DNA of 13,344 bases from RHKX01 sp035695265 (GCA_035695265.1 DASSEM010000047.1:1-13344), one strand, 5' to 3'. Shown: positions 1 to 7,135, counted from the stretch's first letter. Notes: generated by a model not told the origin, from the sequence alone. Program-made: numbers and translations.

Positions 1-892
1 TGCCGCGGCCGAAGCGGAGCATCCCCTGCATCTCCGGCGGGATCTGGACCCGGAGCGCGCGCAGCGGCACGTTCAGCAGTCCGGCCCCCCAGGGCGGCAG
101 GACCGGCAGTGGCCGTTTGCCGAGCAGGCCGACGATCTCCGAGAGGGCGAGGACGCCGTCGGCGGCGACGTTGAAGACACCGGGGATGCGGTTGACGGTG
201 GCGTGCTCGAGGGCGTGCACGATGTCGTCCTCGTGAACGAACTGCAGGCGCGGGTCGAAGCCGGCGATCATCGGCACCAGCGGCAGCGACAGCAGGCGCG
301 TGAACGAGGTCGTCACGTCCGGGCCGAGGACGTTGCTGCAGCGGAGCACCGTCACGTCGACGTCGCGCTGCTTTCCGGCGAAGTCGATCACCGACGCCTC
401 GGCGTCGGCGATGTCGCGCTCGATCGGGGTCGGCGGCGGCTGTGCTCGGGCCATCGCCTCGGTGAAGAAGGCGGGATCGGCCTGCGCCGAGCCGTAGACG
501 TGACCCGACGACTTGAAGATCAGCTTGCGGACCGGCGAACCCTCGCCGGCGCAGGCCGCCAGCAGGTTCATCGTCCCGATCACGTTGCTCTCATGGGCGC
601 GCCGCCGCGAGGTCGTCACCGTGTCGACGACGAGGCGGGCGTCGATCACGGTGTCGATCCGCGCGGCGCGGACGATCCGCTGGATCAGGCTGTGCTGATC
701 GGAGACCTTCACGAACTCGGTCCGCTCGAGCTCGCGGGTCGGATCGCGGGAGTCGACGCCGACGATCGCCTCGATCTCGGCGAACGACTCGAGCGCCTGC
801 GCGAGGCGGCCGCCCCAGTAGCTCGAAAGGCCCGTGATCAGGACACGGCGACGGGCGGGGCGCGTGGTCGTGACCTCGACCCCGTCGCTCAT
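1..892 (-). CDS. Atypical NAD-dependent epimerase/dehydratase, C-terminus beyond window
   Basis: The first 297 codons of an extended short-chain dehydrogenase/reductase are visible; the C-terminus lies beyond the left edge. The N-terminal Rossmann fold is shown by VLITGLSSYWGG at residues 17-28, a variant of TGxxGxxG, followed by the acidic end of strand 2 (VGVDSRD, 45-51). KSSGHVYGS (127-135) matches the SSxxVYG strand of UDP-sugar epimerases, and RCSNVLGP and FVHEDDI follow in order. The usual catalytic YxxxK is not where expected: that stretch reads IERDIADAEASV (157-168), so epimerase chemistry is doubtful. The layout resembles the mycobacterial galE2 (Rv0501) group, which as I recall also pairs with a PlsC-like acyltransferase gene. 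The ATG overlaps the stop codon of the upstream acyltransferase gene as ATGA, implying translational coupling and a shared pathway, probably envelope lipid or glycolipid metabolism. The fold is clear; the substrate is unknown. Confidence 0.85.
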   Translation of the reverse strand, partial: MSDGVEVTTTRPARRRVLITGLSSYWGGRLAQALESFAEIEAIVGVDSRDPTRELERTEFVKVSDQHSLIQRIVRAARIDTVIDARLVVDTVTTSRRRAHESNVIGTMNLLAACAGEGSPVRKLIFKSSGHVYGSAQADPAFFTEAMARAQPPPTPIERDIADAEASVIDFAGKQRDVDVTVLRCSNVLGPDVTTSFTRLLSLPLVPMIAGFDPRLQFVHEDDIVHALEHATVNRIPGVFNVAADGVLALSEIVGLLGKRPLPVLPPWGAGLLNVPLRALRVQIPPEMQGMLRFGRG

Positions 893-1848
893 CCGAGCCA
901 TACCGACCTGCGCCGGGCGACCATCTCCTGCAGGTTCTCCTGGATTCGCGCCCGGACCTCCTGCGCGACCGACTGGACGAGCGCCTTGTCCTCGGCGGGC
1001 TGCGAGCCCATCCGGGTGGTGTCGATCGGGTCGAGGAAGCGGATCTTGAACTTGGCGGGCAGGTAGCCGAGCATGCCCGCCGGGCCGAGCCACGGGAACG
1101 TCGGGGTGAGCGGGAAGTAGAGGAGCCCGGTCGCCTTCTGCAGGAGCTTCGACTGCGCGAAGACTGGCGCCGCCTCCTCGGCACCGACGACGCAGACCGG
1201 CACGAGCCTGGCCTCGGCGCGCATCGCCGCCTCGACGAAGCCGCCGCGGCCGAACCGCCGCACCTTGTAGCGGTCCTTGACGAGCTTCTCGGTGCCCTTC
1301 CTCCCCTCGGGGAAGACGAGCACGAGTTGCCCCTCGTCGTAGAGCAGGCGATGGACGTTGGCCGGGTGAGCGGGCACGCAGCCGATCTTCGGGAGCAGCG
1401 CCGAGAAGCCCGGATAGCCCTTGAAGAAGTGCTCGACGGTCATGTACAGCGGCCGCGGTCGTGGGTGTTCGTCGCGGATCGCCTTGCCGATCATCGCCGC
1501 GTCGGGAGGCAACGCCCCGGCGTGATTGGAGACGAGCAGGGCGCCGCCGTCCTCGGGGACGTTCTCGACGCCCTCGACCTCGCAGCGAAACCAGTAGCGG
1601 TAGAAGAACTCGACCAGCGTCGCGTCGAAGACTCCCTCGACGCGCTCGGAACGACCCCAATCATCGATCCGGCGCTCTGGCTCGATCGCGGGCAGAAGCG
1701 AGCGCATCCGCTCGCGCTCGGTGGCATCGAGCTCCGCCCCGGCCTCGTCGCCCGGGCTGGGGCCGTGCGCGAGCGAGGTGTTGCGCGGGGCCATCGTCAG
1801 GATCATCGCACCTGTGCGCCGTCCGCATCGTGTGCGGGGATCGGTCAT
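889..1848 (-). CDS. PlsC/MGAT-like lysophospholipid acyltransferase
   Basis: A 319-residue member of the glycerolipid acyltransferase family, which transfers an acyl chain from acyl-CoA or acyl-ACP to a lipid acceptor at the membrane. Motif I reads SNHAGALPPDA (107-117). His109 and Asp116 are six residues apart rather than the four of classical HxxxxD enzymes, which is typical of the MGAT/DGAT-like branch. Motif III is VFPEGRKGTEK (178-188) and the segment near LVPVCVVGAEE (215-225) fits the last conserved block. About 60 N-terminal residues are poorly conserved and charged. The start is uncertain: ATG codons also occur at 1806 and 1794. The 1848 start lies 13 bases from the divergent hydrolase gene, and the 1806 ATG has AGGTG only two bases upstream. 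The stop overlaps the epimerase start. Acyl acceptor unknown; phosphatidate, acylglycerol or wax-like products are all possible. Confidence 0.85.
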   Translation of the reverse strand: MTDPRTRCGRRTGAMILTMAPRNTSLAHGPSPGDEAGAELDATERERMRSLLPAIEPERRIDDWGRSERVEGVFDATLVEFFYRYWFRCEVEGVENVPEDGGALLVSNHAGALPPDAAMIGKAIRDEHPRPRPLYMTVEHFFKGYPGFSALLPKIGCVPAHPANVHRLLYDEGQLVLVFPEGRKGTEKLVKDRYKVRRFGRGGFVEAAMRAEARLVPVCVVGAEEAAPVFAQSKLLQKATGLLYFPLTPTFPWLGPAGMLGYLPAKFKIRFLDPIDTTRMGSQPAEDKALVQSVAQEVRARIQENLQEMVARRRSVWLG

Positions 1849-1861
1849 CTAGGGTCCAGCC

Positions 1862-2863
1862 ATGGCCGGGACGGAGCCGACCAGCGACCGCACGCGCAAG
1901 CGCGAGCCACGCGCGGTCACCTATCCCTACGCGCGGATCACCGGGGTCGAGCCGACCCCCGCAGACGGGCCCGACCCATACGGGAATCCCGATCCCGAGT
2001 GGCTGCGGATCGACTGGCGCGAGCACCTGCGGACCGTCGAGGCGGGCGGCACGCCGGTCAACTGCGTGGAGATCGGCGAGGGGCCGGCAATCGTCTTCGT
2101 GCACGGGCTCGGCGGCTGCTGGCAGAACTGGCTCGAGAATCTCACGGCGATGGCGGCGCGCGGGTATCGCGCGATCGCCTTCGACCTGCCCGGCTTCGGC
2201 GCCACGCCGATGCCTGCGATGCCGATCTCGATTCCCGGTTACGGCGAGCTGGTCGGCGAGCTCTGCACGGAGCTCGGCACCGGCGCCTGCACCCTGGTGG
2301 GCAACTCGATGGGCGGCTTCATCGCCGCCGAGGTCGCGGTCGGCGAGCCCGAGTGGGTCGAGCGGCTCGTGCTCGTCTCCTCGGCGGGGATCAGCCACGC
2401 GACGATGCGCCGCGGCCCGGTCCTCGCCAGCGCCCGGATGAGCGTCGCTGCCAACCCGCTCCTGCGCCGGGTCGATCTGACGTCGATGAAGCGACCCGGG
2501 CTGCGTGAGCTCGCCTTCGGCAGGGTGATGCGCCACCCGGAGCAGCTGCGCAGGGAGCTGCTCGTCGAGTTCATGACGCCCTCGCTGGGCGCGCCGGGCT
2601 TCGTGCCCGCCGTCGCCGCGCTCACCGGCTACGACCTGCTCGAGCGGCTCGAGCGCATCCGCGTCCCCACCCTGATCGTCTGGGGCCGCGACGACCTCGT
2701 CGTCCCGGCTCGTGACGCCGCCGGCTTCCTCGAGCGGATCCCCGGCGCCGAGCTCGTCGTCTTCGAGGACTGCGGCCACGCGCCGATGGCGGAGCGACCG
2801 ACCCGGTTCAACCGCCTGCTCGCGGACTTCTGCGCCCGCGACGCCGACGTCAGCGACTCCTGA
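1862..2863 (+). CDS. Alpha/beta-fold hydrolase
   Basis: A 333-residue cytoplasmic alpha/beta hydrolase with no signal peptide. The oxyanion-hole motif HGLGG is at 81-85, the nucleophile elbow GNSMGG at 147-152 with Ser149, the acid probably Asp277 in WGRDD, and the base His306 in CGHAPM, so the triad is complete. Residues 175-255 form the helical cap that sets specificity. About 65 residues precede the core, longer than usual, beginning with a Lys/Arg-rich stretch. AGGG lies seven bases before the ATG, a reasonable ribosome binding site. Transcription diverges from the acyltransferase gene across 13 bases and converges on the next gene with a 14-base overlap of the 3' ends. The family includes C-C hydrolases, haloalkane dehalogenase-like enzymes, lipases and esterases. 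Asp277 lies after strand beta-7, as in esterases and C-C hydrolases; the substrate cannot be named. Confidence 0.9.
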   Translation: MAGTEPTSDRTRKREPRAVTYPYARITGVEPTPADGPDPYGNPDPEWLRIDWREHLRTVEAGGTPVNCVEIGEGPAIVFVHGLGGCWQNWLENLTAMAARGYRAIAFDLPGFGATPMPAMPISIPGYGELVGELCTELGTGACTLVGNSMGGFIAAEVAVGEPEWVERLVLVSSAGISHATMRRGPVLASARMSVAANPLLRRVDLTSMKRPGLRELAFGRVMRHPEQLRRELLVEFMTPSLGAPGFVPAVAALTGYDLLERLERIRVPTLIVWGRDDLVVPARDAAGFLERIPGAELVVFEDCGHAPMAERPTRFNRLLADFCARDADVSDS

Positions 2864-3467
2864 CGACGGCGGCGAGGGCCGCCGGCAGGCGCCGCCGCGA
2901 GCCGGCGAGGGCGTCGGCGAGCGCCGCGGCCGTACCGGGTCCGTGCATACCGGTCCCGTGGCCGGTGAGCAGGTGCTCGGGCTCGAAGTCGGCAAGACGC
3001 CGAGGCGGCGTCAGGCGAAGCATCGGGTGTATGCCCATCGACTCGCCGCCGGCTCGGAAGTAGGGCGCGGTGCCGACCGCCTCGGGGACGATCAGCGCCC
3101 GGTCTGCGGGCGAGTGGATCGCGACCTCCCGCCAGAGGCGATGGTCGATCACCTTGACCGGCTCCAGCCCGCTGCCCTGGATGCCCGCGTACGGCAGTCG
3201 GTGCAGCGGGGCCTCGAAGCGATCGGCCAGGGTCGCGCAGTCGCGCTCGTGACGATCGAGGAGCTGGAGGACGCCGGCGACGGGGTCGCCGTTCGTCACG
3301 GCGGCGATCCGCTCGTCGAGCCCCGGCACGTCGACCGGGTCGATCACCCAGACACCGCCGGCGCCGTCACCGAGGCGGAGGCAATGGCTCGCGCGCTGCA
3401 TCAGCTCGTCCCGGTCGGCGAGCCAGCTCAGCCCGAGCTCGTGCTCCTCGAAACGCGCCTCACCCAT
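2850..3467 (-). CDS. Metallo-beta-lactamase-like protein with degenerate metal site
   Basis: A 205-residue protein whose strand pattern looks like a small metallo-beta-lactamase-fold hydrolase. GGVWVIDPVD (37-46) fits the early strand pair, AGVLQLLDRHERDC (64-77) sits where HxHxDH should be, DRALIVPEAVG (122-132) where the bridging Asp is expected, and HLLTGHG (165-171) matches the late LxxGHG histidine. The ligands are mostly altered: aligning Asp76 with the motif Asp gives RxExDC, Glu129 replaces the bridging Asp, and only Asp76 and His170 look standard. It may be a non-catalytic or differently metallated member, or another fold. It converges with the alpha/beta hydrolase (14-base overlap) and diverges from the zinc-ribbon gene. 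Translation is uninterrupted and coding-like in composition, so the gene itself is well supported; the fold assignment is less certain. Confidence 0.65.
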   Translation of the reverse strand: MGEARFEEHELGLSWLADRDELMQRASHCLRLGDGAGGVWVIDPVDVPGLDERIAAVTNGDPVAGVLQLLDRHERDCATLADRFEAPLHRLPYAGIQGSGLEPVKVIDHRLWREVAIHSPADRALIVPEAVGTAPYFRAGGESMGIHPMLRLTPPRRLADFEPEHLLTGHGTGMHGPGTAAALADALAGSRRRLPAALAAVVRSR

Positions 3468-3537
3468 CGGGTCAGCCTAGATGTTGCGTAGCAGCCACGG
3501 ATGCGCGGCGGCGCCGGCCGCCGTAGGCTCGAGCTCG

Positions 3538-3741
3538 ATGAGGGTCATGCGCTGTCCGTCCTGCGGCATGGCGACCGTCAGGGCCGCCGGCCGGCGCTCG
3601 CCACCGCGGTGCGAACACTGCGGGGAGCCGTTGGCCGACGGCGAGGAACTCACGCGCTCCGGCTCCGACGAGCTCGAGATGAGAGTTCGCGAGCGCCTCT
3701 ACGGCCGCCGCGGGCTCGGCCAGCGCCCGGTCAGACGGTGA
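3538..3741 (+). CDS. Small zinc-ribbon protein of unknown function
   Basis: A 67-residue protein with two CxxC knuckles, CPSCG (Cys6, Cys9) and CEHCG (Cys25, Cys28), the spacing of a compact zinc ribbon. The rest is short and charged (ELEMRVRERLYGRR near the C-terminus, probably helical). The frame is also open to an ATG at 3481, giving 86 residues. I prefer 3538 because ribbon proteins usually reach the first CxxC within a few residues and no ribosome binding site precedes 3481; an ATG at 3547 is also possible. The 3' end overlaps the end of ilvD by 11 bases, tail to tail. No catalytic domain is present. Such proteins often bind nucleic acid or ribosomes, but nothing here shows the role. Confidence 0.55.
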   Translation: MRVMRCPSCGMATVRAAGRRSPPRCEHCGEPLADGEELTRSGSDELEMRVRERLYGRRGLGQRPVRR

Positions 3742-5413
3742 CGGCGCCCTCGGAGGCGCCCGAGACCGTGGCCGCGTACTTCGCCATCACCCCGGACGGG
3801 AAGGCGGGTTCGGGCGGCTCGTAGGCGGCGACGCGGGCGGCGATCTCCTCGTCGGTGAGGTCGACGTCGATCCGGCGGGCCTCGACGTCGATCGTGATCG
3901 CGTCACCTTCGCGGATCGCGGCGATCGGGCCGCCCTTGACGGCCTCGGGAGCGACGTGGCCGATCATCAGGCCGCGGGTCGCGCCGGAGAAGCGCCCGTC
4001 GGTGATCAGCGCCACGTCCTCACCGTGGCCGCTGCCGACAATCGCCGCGGTCACCTGCAGCATCTCCCGCATCCCGGGCCCGCCGGTCGGACCCTCGTTG
4101 CGGATCACGATGATGTCGCCGGGGTTGATCCCGCCCGCCTTGACGACCGCGAAGCAGTCCTCCTCGCGCTCGAACACCCGAGCCGGGCCGGTCTGCCCCA
4201 TCCGCTCGGTGCCGGCGACCTTGACGACCGCGCCGTCAGGGGCGAGGTTGCCGTGGAGGATCGCCAGCCCGCCCTGGGGCTTGACCGGATCGTCGACCGG
4301 GCGGTCGACGTCCTGGCCGGGGGCCTCGTCGGCGCGATCCGCCTCCTCGCCGATCGTCCGCCCGGTGACGGTGATCTCGTCGCGACTGAGCAGTCCGGCC
4401 TCGGAGAGCCGGCTGAGGATCAGCGGCACGCCACCGGCCCTGTAGAGGTCGGTGGCGACGTAGCGGCCGCCGGGCTTCATGTCGGCGAAGAGCGGCGTCC
4501 GCCGCGAGATCCGCTCGAAGTCGGACATGTCGAGAGGGATCCCGGCCTCGCGGGCGACGGCGAGCAGGTGCAGGACCCCGTTCGTCGAGCCGCCCGACGC
4601 GCAGACACAGGCGATCGCGTTGTCGAGCGACTCCCTCGTGATAATCCGGCTCGGTCGCAGGTCCTCGGCAAGCACGTTCATCACCAGCTCGCCGACCTTC
4701 TCGGCGACGGTCCCCTTCGCGTCGTCCTCGGCCGGCACCATCGCCGAGCCGCCGGGCGAGATCCCGAGCGCCTCGAACGCGCAGGCCATCGTGTTCGCCG
4801 TGAACTGGGCGCCGCAGGCGCCGGCGCCGGGGCTCGCCACGTCCTCGAGCTCGCGCAGCTCGTCGTCGGTGACGGTGCCGGCGGCGTGGCCGCCGATCGC
4901 CTCGAAGACGTCGAGGATCGTCACGTCACGGCCGTGATAGCGGCCGGGCGCGATCGATCCCCCGTAGAGCATCAGCGAGGGGATGTCGAGGCGGGCGAGC
5001 GCCATCACGCAGCCGGGGATCGTCTTGTCGCAGGCCGACAGCGCGATCAGGGCGTCGAACTGGTAGCCGCGCGCGGTCAGCTCGATCGAGTCGGCGATCA
5101 CCTCGCGGCTGACCAGCGAGCTCTTCATCCCCTTGGTGCCCATCGTGATCCCGTCCGAGATCGCGATCGTGTTGAACTCCATCGGCGTGCCGCCGGCGGC
5201 CCGCACGCCCTCCTTGATGTGCTCGGCGAGGCCCCGGAGGTGGAAGTTGCAGGGCATCGCCTCGATCCAGGTGTTGGCGATCCCGATCGTCGGGCGCTTC
5301 AGCGCCTCGTCGCCGAAGCCGATTCCCTTCATGTAGGCGCGCGCGGCGGCCCGGTCGGGACCGTCGAAGACGGCGGCCGAGCGCGGGCGCGGGAGTTCTC
5401 GGGTCTCGCTCAT
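3731..5413 (-). CDS. ilvD: Dihydroxy-acid dehydratase IlvD
   Basis: Dihydroxy-acid dehydratase (EC 4.2.1.9) converts 2,3-dihydroxy-3-methyl(iso)valerate to the 2-keto acid in valine, leucine and isoleucine synthesis; it is cytoplasmic. The 560-residue length fits the family. Cluster-ligand cysteines appear in PCNFH (Cys55), the signature CDKTIPGC (Cys128) and GACGAQFTANTMA (Cys200), the three-cysteine pattern of [2Fe-2S] enzymes. SDGITMGTKGM (86-96) and, near the C-terminus, the second signature GRFSGATRGLMIGHVAPEA are intact. The frame stays open to 5521, but that ATG lies inside the upstream gene and adds a Pro/Arg-rich stretch; the ATG at 5413 begins an ordinary IlvD N-terminus, 25 bases after the upstream stop. 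No clear Shine-Dalgarno precedes it (the upstream bases read CAATCACCGCCAG), so it may depend on coupling or a leaderless transcript. No other ilv gene is in the window. Confidence 0.97.
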   Translation of the reverse strand: MSETRELPRPRSAAVFDGPDRAAARAYMKGIGFGDEALKRPTIGIANTWIEAMPCNFHLRGLAEHIKEGVRAAGGTPMEFNTIAISDGITMGTKGMKSSLVSREVIADSIELTARGYQFDALIALSACDKTIPGCVMALARLDIPSLMLYGGSIAPGRYHGRDVTILDVFEAIGGHAAGTVTDDELRELEDVASPGAGACGAQFTANTMACAFEALGISPGGSAMVPAEDDAKGTVAEKVGELVMNVLAEDLRPSRIITRESLDNAIACVCASGGSTNGVLHLLAVAREAGIPLDMSDFERISRRTPLFADMKPGGRYVATDLYRAGGVPLILSRLSEAGLLSRDEITVTGRTIGEEADRADEAPGQDVDRPVDDPVKPQGGLAILHGNLAPDGAVVKVAGTERMGQTGPARVFEREEDCFAVVKAGGINPGDIIVIRNEGPTGGPGMREMLQVTAAIVGSGHGEDVALITDGRFSGATRGLMIGHVAPEAVKGGPIAAIREGDAITIDVEARRIDVDLTDEEIAARVAAYEPPEPAFPSGVMAKYAATVSGASEGAVTV

Positions 5414-5438
5414 CTGGCGGTGATTGTTGCGGGTCGGC

Positions 5439-6038
5439 TCAGGCCGCGGCGGGGCCGTCGAGGTTTCCCTCGGGCGCGGCGGCTCCGCGGCTCGTCCACT
5501 CGCTGAGCCGGACGATGTCACGACGGACGTGATCGGGGTCGAGCTGGCGGCCCGGCAGGTGCATGTTCGCCTCGTTGACCAGTCCGCGCTCGTCGGCCTG
5601 CAGGGCGAGCCACTTCGCGAGCGCGTCGTCGGCGTCGGGAAGCCGGCCCGCGCCCGCCGGCGCCTCGCGGTCCGGGAAGGACACGCAATGCTCGTTGAGG
5701 AGCTCGCCGGTCGCGACGTCGAAGCTGGCGATCGGCTTATGCGGGTAGATCAGGTAGCCGTACGAGCGGCCGTCGCCGCCGGCGCCGAAGCAGTGCAGGA
5801 AGCCGAGGGCGCGGTAGGCCTCGAGCGCCTCGGCTCCGAGCACCTCGCCGAGCAGCCGCTCGGCCCGGCGCTCGGCCCGAAGCTCCTCGCCGGGATCGGG
5901 GAGGTCCGGGGGCCGGCGGCGCTGCGCCGGCTCGCGCCGCCGCCGGCGGCGGCGGGCATGGGCCAGTTCGGGACCGTAGGCGACGGCGGCGAGCGCCACG
6001 CAGACGATCGCCAGCGCCGCGATCGCGACCCCGCTCAT
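5439..6038 (-). CDS. Membrane-anchored protein of unknown function
   Basis: A 199-residue protein with one N-terminal membrane segment (about residues 3-21, VAIAALAIVCVALAAVA), a run of arginines (29-42) that should hold the rest in the cytoplasm, a charged linker, and a domain at about 55-170. The domain has a predicted helix (AERLLGEVLGAEALEAYRAL), beta segments (GFLHCFGAGGDGRSYGYLIY), a short Cys118-containing strand (LNEHCVSF) and an Asp/Ala-rich helix (DADDALAKWLALQADE). This order recalls unnamed actinobacterial domains in which a helix, an RxYxI strand and a late DxxLAxxLxL helix follow one another, but I cannot assign a named family. Its ATG overlaps the stop of the 80-codon gene as ATGA, so the two are probably co-translated and may work together. 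Cytoplasmic cysteines are Cys83 and Cys118. Function not assigned. Confidence 0.8.
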   Translation of the reverse strand: MSGVAIAALAIVCVALAAVAYGPELAHARRRRRRREPAQRRRPPDLPDPGEELRAERRAERLLGEVLGAEALEAYRALGFLHCFGAGGDGRSYGYLIYPHKPIASFDVATGELLNEHCVSFPDREAPAGAGRLPDADDALAKWLALQADERGLVNEANMHLPGRQLDPDHVRRDIVRLSEWTSRGAAAPEGNLDGPAAA

Positions 6039-6277
6039 CCGCCCACCGCCGGCGGGATGAAGATGATCCGCTCGGCATCGCGCGGGACTTCGTCGAAGTG
6101 CCGGACGTGCAGCGCCTCGCGGTGGCCGGCCGTTTGAGTCGGCACCGCCGCCCAGAGGCCGCGGTCGAGCTGACGGCGGAACGCCTCGATCAGCCGCGCC
6201 TCTTCCTCCGCCAGCTCCGGATCCCCCTCCGCGAGCAGCTCGTCGCCGTGACCGGGTCTCATGCGAACGAGCTTCAT
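6035..6277 (-). CDS. 80-residue protein with MoaD/ThiS-like diglycine C-terminus
   Basis: A short gene seven bases after the thiD stop, overlapping the next gene as ATGA. The product begins MKLVRMRPGHGDELL, has a charged helix (about 19-39, ELAEEEARLIEAFRRQLDRG), then strands LWAAVP, LHVRHF and RIIFIPPAVGG, ending exactly on Gly-Gly. A terminal hydrophobic strand plus PPxxGG is the hallmark of MoaD, and a free GG of ThiS and other beta-grasp sulfur carriers that are adenylated on the last glycine. The length (80) is close to MoaD (about 81). The N-terminal half is not an obvious beta hairpin, so homology is inference. The frame is open upstream to 6562, but that part is the shadow of thiD and the ATG at 6277 starts the coding-like sequence. 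No Shine-Dalgarno is visible, suggesting re-initiation after thiD. No E1-like, JAB or MoaE-like gene is nearby. Confidence 0.72.
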   Translation of the reverse strand: MKLVRMRPGHGDELLAEGDPELAEEEARLIEAFRRQLDRGLWAAVPTQTAGHREALHVRHFDEVPRDAERIIFIPPAVGG

Positions 6278-6284
6278 GGGCCGA

Positions 6285-7097
6285 TTATGGCAGCGGCGGC
6301 CGCGGTCGCCGGCCGGCGATGCCCAGCGCGTCGACCGGTCCGGCTCCGGCGCCGATGTCGCGGAGCCCGGCCGCGACCGCAGCTCCGGTGCGGCGTCGGG
6401 CCTCGACCGCCGCGTCGTGGAGCGGGAAGCCGAGCGCGAGCAGGGCCGCAAGGGTCGAGCTGTGCGTGCAGCCGGAGCCGTGGGCGGCGCCCGAGGGATG
6501 GACCGGGCCGGGGATCGGTAGCTGTGCGGCGCCGTCGTCGAGCAGGTCGGTGCCGTCGGCATGGCCGCCGGTGACGATCACCGCCGCCGGGCCGAGACGC
6601 CTGATCGCGGCGGCCAGCTCCGCGGCCGGGACGTCGTCGCTCGCACCGGCCAGGGCTCGCGCCTCCGGCAGGTTCGGGGTGAGGACCGTCGCCAGCGGCA
6701 GGATTCGCTCGACCAGCGCATCATGCGCGGACTCGTCGAGGAGGCGGGCGCCGCTCTCGGAGACCATCACCGGGTCGACGATCACCGGCACCCCGCCGAC
6801 CGCGCCGAGCGCGGCGGCTACCCCGTCGATCGTCGCCTCCGTGCCGAGCATCCCGACCTTCACCGCATCGACGCCGATGTCGCTCGCAACCGCCTCCACC
6901 TGGGCGACGATCACCTCCGGCGGCACCGGGTGGATCGCCGTCACCCCGACCGTGCTCTGGGCGGTGATCGCGGTGACCGCCGTGGTCCCGTGGACGCCGG
7001 CCGCCGCGAAGGCCTTGAGGTCCGCCTGGATTCCGGCCCCACCGCCGGAGTCCGAGCCGGCGATCGCGAGCGCCACCGGTGTTCGCGACTGGCTCAC
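6285..7097 (-). CDS. thiD: Hydroxymethylpyrimidine (phosphate) kinase ThiD
   Basis: ThiD phosphorylates 4-amino-5-hydroxymethyl-2-methylpyrimidine and its monophosphate to the diphosphate used in thiamine synthesis; it is a cytoplasmic ribokinase-fold enzyme. The 270 residues match the family. AGSDSGGGAGIQADLKAF (13-30) is the substrate-binding start, TAITAQSTVGV (42-52) follows (Ser48 where Asn is usual), then DPVMVSESGARLL (108-120), TPNLPEA (140-146) and the anion-hole loop GSGCTHSS (207-214). The start is GTG, with AGGA seven bases upstream (7108-7105). It begins 38 bases after the dprA stop, and the gap is too short for a TPP riboswitch. No thiC, thiE, thiG or thiS is in the window, so it is a detached thiamine gene carried in the comM-dprA run, followed directly by the diglycine-tailed gene. 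Confidence 0.95.
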   Translation of the reverse strand: MSQSRTPVALAIAGSDSGGGAGIQADLKAFAAAGVHGTTAVTAITAQSTVGVTAIHPVPPEVIVAQVEAVASDIGVDAVKVGMLGTEATIDGVAAALGAVGGVPVIVDPVMVSESGARLLDESAHDALVERILPLATVLTPNLPEARALAGASDDVPAAELAAAIRRLGPAAVIVTGGHADGTDLLDDGAAQLPIPGPVHPSGAAHGSGCTHSSTLAALLALGFPLHDAAVEARRRTGAAVAAGLRDIGAGAGPVDALGIAGRRPRPPLP

Positions 7098-7104
7098 GGA
7101 CCGA

Positions 7105-7108
7105 TCCT
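7105..7108 (-). promoter_or_regulatory. Ribosome binding site of thiD
   Basis: AGGA on the minus strand, seven bases upstream of the GTG at 7097. It supports this GTG as the thiD start in place of a downstream ATG. Confidence 0.6.
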
Positions 7109-7135
7109 AGATGGCGAGCCGTCCCGGACCGGTAC

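Noticed and set aside
1327..2508. Long plus-strand frame opposite the acyltransferase and overlapping the hydrolase
   Set aside because: Arg-rich, no domain pattern, and it crosses two well-supported genes; a typical shadow in very GC-rich DNA.
3956..5506. 516-codon plus-strand frame opposite ilvD
   Set aside because: Antisense to a textbook IlvD; its composition (Asp/Arg/Gly/Val) reflects mirrored codon bias.
5414..5521. Upstream ilvD start giving 36 more residues
   Set aside because: The extra part is a Pro/Arg-rich shadow inside the preceding gene; the ATG at 5413 yields the normal IlvD length.
6035..6277. Naming the diglycine-tailed gene thiS or moaD
   Set aside because: The N-terminal half does not show the family's opening hairpin and no ThiF/MoeB/MoaE partner is visible; adjacency to thiD alone is weak evidence.
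6278..6562. N-terminal extension of the 80-codon gene
   Set aside because: It lies wholly inside thiD in another frame and is low-complexity Arg/Pro/Ser; the coding-like sequence begins at 6277.
7098..7135. TPP riboswitch before thiD
   Set aside because: The gap is only 38 bases and lacks the conserved THI-box sequences.
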